From positions 24,943,001 through 25,007,000 of the forward strand of contig NC_092580.1 in NCBI RefSeq assembly GCF_037975245.1: a stretch of 64,000 nt of DNA. Direction: 5' to 3'. The DNA is from Apostichopus japonicus (lineage: Eukaryota; Echinodermata; Holothuroidea; Aspidochirotida; Stichopodidae). Below, piece after piece: positions 52,301 through 62,699 of this stretch. The notes under the pieces were generated by a model. The model saw nothing but the letters and a program-made list of their open reading frames with translations, was not told where the DNA came from and did no database searches. The position numbers and the translations under genes were made by a program. Positions within the stretch are counted from its first letter, which is position 1. The number at the start of each line of letters is the position of its first letter.

Positions 52301-55300
52301 ATGGACTGAGATATTAGGTGGATTAACTAATACTTACAGCTCCCCGTGTAGGCACTTGCTGTAAAAGATCGGCAAAAGACGTCATCACCCGGGTTTCGAA
52401 CCACGGATGCAAAAGAGAGCCTCGATCATCAGCTCGCACAGTGCGCCAAGCCATCGCGCCACGGTATGGACTGAGATATTAGGTGGATTAACTAATACTT
52501 ACAGCTCCCCGTGTAGGCACTTGCTGTAAAAGATCGGCAAAAGACGTCATCACCCGGGTTTCGAACCACGGATGCAAAAGAGAGCCTCGATCATCAGCTC
52601 GCACAGTGCGCCAAGCCATCGCGCCACGGTATGGACTGAGATATTAGGTGGATTAACTAATACTTACAGCTCCCCGTGTAGGCACTTGCTGTAAAAGATC
52701 GGCAAAAGACGTCATCACCCGGGTTTCGAACCACGGATGCAAAAGAGAGCCTCGATCATCAGCTCGCACAGTGCGCCAAGCCATCGCGCCACGGTATGGA
52801 CTGAGATATTAGGTGGATTAACTAATACTTACAGCTCCCCGTGTAGGCACTTGCTGTAAAAGATCGGCAAAAGACGTCATCACCCGGGTTTCGAACCACG
52901 GATGCAAAAGAGAGCCTCGATCATCAGCTCGCACAGTGCGCCAAGCCATCGCGCCACGGTATGGACTGAGATATTAGGTGGATTAACTAATACTTACAGC
53001 TCCCCGTGTAGGCACTTGCTGTAAAAGATCGGCAAAAGACGTCATCACCCGGGTTTCGAACCACGGATGCAAAAGAGAGCCTCGATCATCAGCTCGCACA
53101 GTGCGCCAAGCCATCGCGCCACGGTATGGACTGAGATATTAGGTGGATTAACTAATACTTACAGCTCCCCGTGTAGGCACTTGCTGTAAAAGATCGGCAA
53201 AAGACGTCATCACCCGGGTTTCGAACCACGGATGCAAAAGAGAGCCTCGATCATCAGCTCGCACAGTGCGCCAAGCCATCGCGCCACGGTATGGACTGAG
53301 ATATTAGGTGGATTAACTAATACTTACAGCTCCCCGTGTAGGCACTTGCTGTAAAAGATCGGCAAAAGACGTCATCACCCGGGTTTCGAACCACGGATGC
53401 AAAAGAGAGCCTCGATCATCAGCTCGCACAGTGCGCCAAGCCATCGCGCCACGGTATGGACTGAGATATTAGGTGGATTAACTAATACTTACAGCTCCCC
53501 GTGTAGGCACTTGCTGTAAAAGATCGGCAAAAGACGTCATCACCCGGGTTTCGAACCACGGATGCAAAAGAGAGCCTCGATCATCAGCTCGCACAGTGCG
53601 CCAAGCCATCGCGCCACGGTATGGACTGAGATATTAGGTGGATTAACTAATACTTACAGCTCCCCGTGTAGGCACTTGCTGTAAAAGATCGGCAAAAGAC
53701 GTCATCACCCGGGTTTCGAACCACGGATGCAAAAGAGAGCCTCGATCATCAGCTCGCACAGTGCGCCAAGCCATCGCGCCACGGTATGGACTGAGATATT
53801 AGGTGGATTAACTAATACTTACAGCTCCCCGTGTAGGCACTTGCTGTAAAAGATCGGCAAAAGACGTCATCACCCGGGTTTCGAACCACGGATGCAAAAG
53901 AGAGCCTCGATCATCAGCTCGCACAGTGCGCCAAGCCATCGCGCCACGGTATGGACTGAGATATTAGGTGGATTAACTAATACTTACAGCTCCCCGTGTA
54001 GGCACTTGCTGTAAAAGATCGGCAAAAGACGTCATCACCCGGGTTTCGAACCACGGATGCAAAAGAGAGCCTCGATCATCAGCTCGCACAGTGCGCCAAG
54101 CCATCGCGCCACGGTATGGACTGAGATATTAGGTGGATTAACTAATACTTACAGCTCCCCGTGTAGGCACTTGCTGTAAAAGATCGGCAAAAGACGTCAT
54201 CACCCGGGTTTCGAACCACGGATGCAAAAGAGAGCCTCGATCATCAGCTCGCACAGTGCGCCAAGCCATCGCGCCACGGTATGGACTGAGATATTAGGTG
54301 GATTAACTAATACTTACAGCTCCCCGTGTAGGCACTTGCTGTAAAAGATCGGCAAAAGACGTCATCACCCGGGTTTCGAACCACGGATGCAAAAGAGAGC
54401 CTCGATCATCAGCTCGCACAGTGCGCCAAGCCATCGCGCCACGGTATGGACTGAGATATTAGGTGGATTAACTAATACTTACAGCTCCCCGTGTAGGCAC
54501 TTGCTGTAAAAGATCGGCAAAAGACGTCATCACCCGGGTTTCGAACCACGGATGCAAAAGAGAGCCTCGATCATCAGCTCGCACAGTGCGCCAAGCCATC
54601 GCGCCACGGTATGGACTGAGATATTAGGTGGATTAACTAATACTTACAGCTCCCCGTGTAGGCACTTGCTGTAAAAGATCGGCAAAAGACGTCATCACCC
54701 GGGTTTCGAACCACGGATGCAAAAGAGAGCCTCGATCATCAGCTCGCACAGTGCGCCAAGCCATCGCGCCACGGTATGGACTGAGATATTAGGTGGATTA
54801 ACTAATACTTACAGCTCCCCGTGTAGGCACTTGCTGTAAAAGATCGGCAAAAGACGTCATCACCCGGGTTTCGAACCACGGATGCAAAAGAGAGCCTCGA
54901 TCATCAGCTCGCACAGTGCGCCAAGCCATCGCGCCACGGTATGGACTGAGATATTAGGTGGATTAACTAATACTTACAGCTCCCCGTGTAGGCACTTGCT
55001 GTAAAAGATCGGCAAAAGACGTCATCACCCGGGTTTCGAACCACGGATGCAAAAGAGAGCCTCGATCATCAGCTCGCACAGTGCGCCAAGCCATCGCGCC
55101 ACGGTATGGACTGAGATATTAGGTGGATTAACTAATACTTACAGCTCCCCGTGTAGGCACTTGCTGTAAAAGATCGGCAAAAGACGTCATCACCCGGGTT
55201 TCGAACCACGGATGCAAAAGAGAGCCTCGATCATCAGCTCGCACAGTGCGCCAAGCCATCGCGCCACGGTATGGACTGAGATATTAGGTGGATTAACTAA

Positions 55301-57254
55301 TACTTACAGCTCCCCGTGTAGGCACTTGCTGTAAAAGATCGGCAAAAGACGTCATCACCCGGGTTTCGAACCACGGATGCAAAAGAGAGCCTCGATCATC
55401 AGCTCGCACAGTGCGCCAAGCCATCGCGCCACGGTATGGACTGAGATATTAGGTGGATTAACTAATACTTACAGCTCCCCGTGTAGGCACTTGCTGTAAA
55501 AGATCGGCAAAAGACGTCATCACCCGGGTTTCGAACCACGGATGCAAAAGAGAGCCTCGATCATCAGCTCGCACAGTGCGCCAAGCCATCGCGCCACGGT
55601 ATGGACTGAGATATTAGGTGGATTAACTAATACTTACAGCTCCCCGTGTAGGCACTTGCTGTAAAAGATCGGCAAAAGACGTCATCACCCGGGTTTCGAA
55701 CCACGGATGCAAAAGAGAGCCTCGATCATCAGCTCGCACAGTGCGCCAAGCCATCGCGCCACGGTATGGACTGAGATATTAGGTGGATTAACTAATACTT
55801 ACAGCTCCCCGTGTAGGCACTTGCTGTAAAAGATCGGCAAAAGACGTCATCACCCGGGTTTCGAACCACGGATGCAAAAGAGAGCCTCGATCATCAGCTC
55901 GCACAGTGCGCCAAGCCATCGCGCCACGGTATGGACTGAGATATTAGGTGGATTAACTAATACTTACAGCTCCCCGTGTAGGCACTTGCTGTAAAAGATC
56001 GGCAAAAGACGTCATCACCCGGGTTTCGAACCACGGATGCAAAAGAGAGCCTCGATCATCAGCTCGCACAGTGCGCCAAGCCATCGCGCCACGGTATGGA
56101 CTGAGATATTAGGTGGATTAACTAATACTTACAGCTCCCCGTGTAGGCACTTGCTGTAAAAGATCGGCAAAAGACGTCATCACCCGGGTTTCGAACCACG
56201 GATGCAAAAGAGAGCCTCGATCATCAGCTCGCACAGTGCGCCAAGCCATCGCGCCACGGTATGGACTGAGATATTAGGTGGATTAACTAATACTTACAGC
56301 TCCCCGTGTAGGCACTTGCTGTAAAAGATCGGCAAAAGACGTCATCACCCGGGTTTCGAACCACGGATGCAAAAGAGAGCCTCGATCATCAGCTCGCACA
56401 GTGCGCCAAGCCATCGCGCCACGGTATGGACTGAGATATTAGGTGGATTAACTAATACTTACAGCTCCCCGTGTAGGCACTTGCTGTAAAAGATCGGCAA
56501 AAGACGTCATCACCCGGGTTTCGAACCACGGATGCAAAAGAGAGCCTCGATCATCAGCTCGCACAGTGCGCCAAGCCATCGCGCCACGGTATGGACTGAG
56601 ATATTAGGTGGATTAACTAATACTTACAGCTCCCCGTGTAGGCACTTGCTGTAAAAGATCGGCAAAAGACGTCATCACCCGGGTTTCGAACCACGGATGC
56701 AAAAGAGAGCCTCGATCATCAGCTCGCACAGTGCGCCAAGCCATCGCGCCACGGTATGGACTGAGATATTAGGTGGATTAACTAATACTTACAGCTCCCC
56801 GTGTAGGCACTTGCTGTAAAAGATCGGCAAAAGACGTCATCACCCGGGTTTCGAACCACGGATGCAAAAGAGAGCCTCGATCATCAGCTCGCACAGTGCG
56901 CCAAGCCATCGCGCCACGGTATGGACTGAGATATTAGGTGGATTAACTAATACTTACAGCTCCCCGTGTAGGCACTTGCTGTAAAAGATCGGCAAAAGAC
57001 GTCATCACCCGGGTTTCGAACCACGGATGCAAAAGAGAGCCTCGATCATCAGCTCGCACAGTGCGCCAAGCCATCGCGCCACGGTATGGACTGAGATATT
57101 AGGTGGATTAACTAATACTTACAGCTCCCCGTGTAGGCACTTGCTGTAAAAGATCGGCAAAAGACGTCATCACCCGGGTTTCGAACCACGGATGCAAAAG
57201 AGAGCCTCGATCATCAGCTCGCACAGTGCGCCAAGCCATCGCGCCACGGTATGG
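49335..57254. repeat. Units 300-347: homogeneous G-allele block
   Basis: Forty-eight consecutive monomers (about 7.9 kb) look identical to the consensus and to units 233-294. It ends abruptly where the second solid T run begins. Confidence 0.78.
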
Positions 57255-59729
57255 ACTGAGATATTAGGTGGATTAACTAATACTTACAGCTCCCCGTGTA
57301 GGCACTTGCTGTAAAAGATCGGCAAAAGACGTCATCACCCGGGTTTCGAACCACGGATGCAAAAGAGAGCCTCGATCATCAGCTCGCACAGTGCGCCAAG
57401 CCATCGCGCCACTGTATGGACTGAGATATTAGGTGGATTAACTAATACTTACAGCTCCCCGTGTAGGCACTTGCTGTAAAAGATCGGCAAAAGACGTCAT
57501 CACCCGGGTTTCGAACCACGGATGCAAAAGAGAGCCTCGATCATCAGCTCGCACAGTGCGCCAAGCCATCGCGCCACTGTATGGACTGAGATATTAGGTG
57601 GATTAACTAATACTTACAGCTCCCCGTGTAGGCACTTGCTGTAAAAGATCGGCAAAAGACGTCATCACCCGGGTTTCGAACCACGGATGCAAAAGAGAGC
57701 CTCGATCATCAGCTCGCACAGTGCGCCAAGCCATCGCGCCACTGTATGGACTGAGATATTAGGTGGATTAACTAATACTTACAGCTCCCCGTGTAGGCAC
57801 TTGCTGTAAAAGATCGGCAAAAGACGTCATCACCCGGGTTTCGAACCACGGATGCAAAAGAGAGCCTCGATCATCAGCTCGCACAGTGCGCCAAGCCATC
57901 GCGCCACTGTATGGACTGAGATATTAGGTGGATTAACTAATACTTACAGCTCCCCGTGTAGGCACTTGCTGTAAAAGATCGGCAAAAGACGTCATCACCC
58001 GGGTTTCGAACCACGGATGCAAAAGAGAGCCTCGATCATCAGCTCGCACAGTGCGCCAAGCCATCGCGCCACTGTATGGACTGAGATATTAGGTGGATTA
58101 ACTAATACTTACAGCTCCCCGTGTAGGCACTTGCTGTAAAAGATCGGCAAAAGACGTCATCACCCGGGTTTCGAACCACGGATGCAAAAGAGAGCCTCGA
58201 TCATCAGCTCGCACAGTGCGCCAAGCCATCGCGCCACTGTATGGACTGAGATATTAGGTGGATTAACTAATACTTACAGCTCCCCGTGTAGGCACTTGCT
58301 GTAAAAGATCGGCAAAAGACGTCATCACCCGGGTTTCGAACCACGGATGCAAAAGAGAGCCTCGATCATCAGCTCGCACAGTGCGCCAAGCCATCGCGCC
58401 ACTGTATGGACTGAGATATTAGGTGGATTAACTAATACTTACAGCTCCCCGTGTAGGCACTTGCTGTAAAAGATCGGCAAAAGACGTCATCACCCGGGTT
58501 TCGAACCACGGATGCAAAAGAGAGCCTCGATCATCAGCTCGCACAGTGCGCCAAGCCATCGCGCCACTGTATGGACTGAGATATTAGGTGGATTAACTAA
58601 TACTTACAGCTCCCCGTGTAGGCACTTGCTGTAAAAGATCGGCAAAAGACGTCATCACCCGGGTTTCGAACCACGGATGCAAAAGAGAGCCTCGATCATC
58701 AGCTCGCACAGTGCGCCAAGCCATCGCGCCACTGTATGGACTGAGATATTAGGTGGATTAACTAATACTTACAGCTCCCCGTGTAGGCACTTGCTGTAAA
58801 AGATCGGCAAAAGACGTCATCACCCGGGTTTCGAACCACGGATGCAAAAGAGAGCCTCGATCATCAGCTCGCACAGTGCGCCAAGCCATCGCGCCACTGT
58901 ATGGACTGAGATATTAGGTGGATTAACTAATACTTACAGCTCCCCGTGTAGGCACTTGCTGTAAAAGATCGGCAAAAGACGTCATCACCCGGGTTTCGAA
59001 CCACGGATGCAAAAGAGAGCCTCGATCATCAGCTCGCACAGTGCGCCAAGCCATCGCGCCACTGTATGGACTGAGATATTAGGTGGATTAACTAATACTT
59101 ACAGCTCCCCGTGTAGGCACTTGCTGTAAAAGATCGGCAAAAGACGTCATCACCCGGGTTTCGAACCACGGATGCAAAAGAGAGCCTCGATCATCAGCTC
59201 GCACAGTGCGCCAAGCCATCGCGCCACTGTATGGACTGAGATATTAGGTGGATTAACTAATACTTACAGCTCCCCGTGTAGGCACTTGCTGTAAAAGATC
59301 GGCAAAAGACGTCATCACCCGGGTTTCGAACCACGGATGCAAAAGAGAGCCTCGATCATCAGCTCGCACAGTGCGCCAAGCCATCGCGCCACTGTATGGA
59401 CTGAGATATTAGGTGGATTAACTAATACTTACAGCTCCCCGTGTAGGCACTTGCTGTAAAAGATCGGCAAAAGACGTCATCACCCGGGTTTCGAACCACG
59501 GATGCAAAAGAGAGCCTCGATCATCAGCTCGCACAGTGCGCCAAGCCATCGCGCCACTGTATGGACTGAGATATTAGGTGGATTAACTAATACTTACAGC
59601 TCCCCGTGTAGGCACTTGCTGTAAAAGATCGGCAAAAGACGTCATCACCCGGGTTTCGAACCACGGATGCAAAAGAGAGCCTCGATCATCAGCTCGCACA
59701 GTGCGCCAAGCCATCGCGCCACTGTATGG
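57255..59729. repeat. Units 348-362: solid run of 15 T-allele monomers
   Basis: All 15 monomers have T at p159 and otherwise match the consensus. Upstream is a long G block; downstream is the p127 doublet. Comparable in size to the run at units 130-142 but 218 units away. Confidence 0.88.
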
Positions 59730-60059
59730 ACTGAGATATTAGGTGGATTAACTAATACTTACAGCTCCCCGTGTAGGCACTTGCTGTAAAAGATCGGCAA
59801 AAGACGTCATCACCCGGGTTTCGAACCACGGATGCAAAAGAGAGCCTCGATCATCCGCTCGCACAGTGCGCCAAGCCATCGCGCCACGGTATGGACTGAG
59901 ATATTAGGTGGATTAACTAATACTTACAGCTCCCCGTGTAGGCACTTGCTGTAAAAGATCGGCAAAAGACGTCATCACCCGGGTTTCGAACCACGGATGC
60001 AAAAGAGAGCCTCGATCATCCGCTCGCACAGTGCGCCAAGCCATCGCGCCACTGTATGG
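59730..60059. repeat. Units 363-364: doublet with A to C at p127
   Basis: Both copies have C at p127 (bases 59856 and 60021). Unit 363 carries G at p159 and unit 364 carries T, so the neighbours share one change and differ 32 bp later. They sit at the right edge of the T run, consistent with an exchange breakpoint between p127 and p159. Confidence 0.9.
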
Positions 60060-61379
60060 ACTGAGATATTAGGTGGATTAACTAATACTTACAGCTCCCC
60101 GTGTAGGCACTTGCTGTAAAAGATCGGCAAAAGACGTCATCACCCGGGTTTCGAACCACGGATGCAAAAGAGAGCCTCGATCATCAGCTCGCACAGTGCG
60201 CCAAGCCATCGCGCCACTGTATGGACTGAGATATTAGGTGGATTAACTAATACTTACAGCTCCCCGTGTAGGCACTTGCTGTAAAAGATCGGCAAAAGAC
60301 GTCATCACCCGGGTTTCGAACCACGGATGCAAAAGAGAGCCTCGATCATCAGCTCGCACAGTGCGCCAAGCCATCGCGCCACTGTATGGACTGAGATATT
60401 AGGTGGATTAACTAATACTTACAGCTCCCCGTGTAGGCACTTGCTGTAAAAGATCGGCAAAAGACGTCATCACCCGGGTTTCGAACCACGGATGCAAAAG
60501 AGAGCCTCGATCATCAGCTCGCACAGTGCGCCAAGCCATCGCGCCACGGTATGGACTGAGATATTAGGTGGATTAACTAATACTTACAGCTCCCCGTGTA
60601 GGCACTTGCTGTAAAAGATCGGCAAAAGACGTCATCACCCGGGTTTCGAACCACGGATGCAAAAGAGAGCCTCGATCATCAGCTCGCACAGTGCGCCAAG
60701 CCATCGCGCCACGGTATGGACTGAGATATTAGGTGGATTAACTAATACTTACAGCTCCCCGTGTAGGCACTTGCTGTAAAAGATCGGCAAAAGACGTCAT
60801 CACCCGGGTTTCGAACCACGGATGCAAAAGAGAGCCTCGATCATCAGCTCGCACAGTGCGCCAAGCCATCGCGCCACGGTATGGACTGAGATATTAGGTG
60901 GATTAACTAATACTTACAGCTCCCCGTGTAGGCACTTGCTGTAAAAGATCGGCAAAAGACGTCATCACCCGGGTTTCGAACCACGGATGCAAAAGAGAGC
61001 CTCGATCATCAGCTCGCACAGTGCGCCAAGCCATCGCGCCACTGTATGGACTGAGATATTAGGTGGATTAACTAATACTTACAGCTCCCCGTGTAGGCAC
61101 TTGCTGTAAAAGATCGGCAAAAGACGTCATCACCCGGGTTTCGAACCACGGATGCAAAAGAGAGCCTCGATCATCAGCTCGCACAGTGCGCCAAGCCATC
61201 GCGCCACTGTATGGACTGAGATATTAGGTGGATTAACTAATACTTACAGCTCCCCGTGTAGGCACTTGCTGTAAAAGATCGGCAAAAGAAGTCATCACCC
61301 GGGTTTCGAACCACGGATGCAAAAGAGAGCCTCGATCATCAACTCGCACAGTGCGCCAAGCCATCGCGCCACTGTATGG
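60060..61379. repeat. Units 365-372: mixed block after the T run
   Basis: T at p159 in units 365, 366, 370, 371 and 372; G in 367-369. Unit 372 (61215-61379) has two further changes: C to A at p76 (base 61290), which breaks GACGTC and its CpG, and G to A at p128 (base 61342), which disrupts the GAGC/GCTC hairpin. With T at p159 it is among the most divergent single monomers seen. Confidence 0.88.
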
Positions 61380-61709
61380 ACTGAGATATTAGGTGGATTA
61401 ACTAATACTTACAGCTCCCCGTGTAGGCACTTGCTGTAAAAGATCGGCAAAAGACGTCATCACCCGGGTTTCGAACCACGGATGCAAAAGAGAGCCTCGA
61501 TCATCAGCTCGCACAGTGCGCCAAGCCATCGCGCCACGGTATGGACTGAGATATTAGGTGGATTAACTAATACTTACAGCTCCCCGTGTAGGCACTTGCT
61601 GTAAAAGATCGGCAAAAGACGTCATCACCCGGGTTTCGAACCACGGATGCAAAAGAGAGCCTCGATCATCAGCTCGCACAGTGCGCCAAGCCATCGCGCC
61701 ACGGTATGG

Positions 61710-62369
61710 ACTGAGATATTAGGTGGATTAACTAATACTTACAGCTGCCCGTGTAGGCACTTGCTGTAAAAGATCGGCAAAAGACGTCATCACCCGGGTT
61801 TCGAACCACGGATGCAAAAGAGAGCCTCGATCATCAGCTCGCACAGTGCGCCAAGCCATCGCGCCACGGTATGGACTGAGATATTAGGTGGATTAACTAA
61901 TACTTACAGCTGCCCGTGTAGGCACTTGCTGTAAAAGATCGGCAAAAGACGTCATCACCCGGGTTTCGAACCACGGATGCAAAAGAGAGCCTCGATCATC
62001 AGCTCGCACAGTGCGCCAAGCCATCGCGCCACGGTATGGACTGAGATATTAGGTGGATTAACTAATACTTACAGCTGCCCGTGTAGGCACTTGCTGTAAA
62101 AGATCGGCAAAAGACGTCATCACCCGGGTTTCGAACCACGGATGCAAAAGAGAGCCTCGATCATCAGCTCGCACAGTGCGCCAAGCCATCGCGCCACGGT
62201 ATGGACTGAGATATTAGGTGGATTAACTAATACTTACAGCTGCCCGTGTAGGCACTTGCTGTAAAAGATCGGCAAAAGACGTCATCACCCGGGTTTCGAA
62301 CCACGGATGCAAAAGAGAGCCTCGATCATCAGCTCGCACAGTGCGCCAAGCCATCGCGCCACTGTATGG
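61710..62369. repeat. Units 375-378: run of four monomers with C to G at p38
   Basis: Bases 61747, 61912, 62077 and 62242 are G instead of C, two bases past the left stem of the hairpin. The change creates CAGCTG (p33-p38), a palindrome absent from other monomers. Units 375-377 carry G at p159 and unit 378 carries T. The run is the clearest example of a new variant spreading to immediate neighbours. Confidence 0.92.
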
Positions 62370-62604
62370 ACTGAGATATTAGGTGGATTAACTAATACTT
62401 ACAGCTCCCCGTGTAGGCACTTGCTGTAAAAGATCGGCAAAAGACGTCATCACCCGGGTTTCGAACCACGGATGCAAAAGAGAGCCTCGATCATCAGCTC
62501 GCACAGTGCGCCAAGCCATCGCGCCACGGTATGGACTGAGATATTAGGTGGATTAACTAATACTTACAGCTCCCCGTGTAGGCACTTGCTGTAAAAGATC
62601 GGCA

Positions 62605-62605
62605 T
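62605..62605. other. Private substitution A to T at p71, unit 380
   Basis: GGCAAAAG becomes GGCATAAG, breaking the first minus-strand TTTT downstream of the B box in this copy only. Confidence 0.9.
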
Positions 62606-62699
62606 AAGACGTCATCACCCGGGTTTCGAACCACGGATGCAAAAGAGAGCCTCGATCATCAGCTCGCACAGTGCGCCAAGCCATCGCGCCACGGTATGG

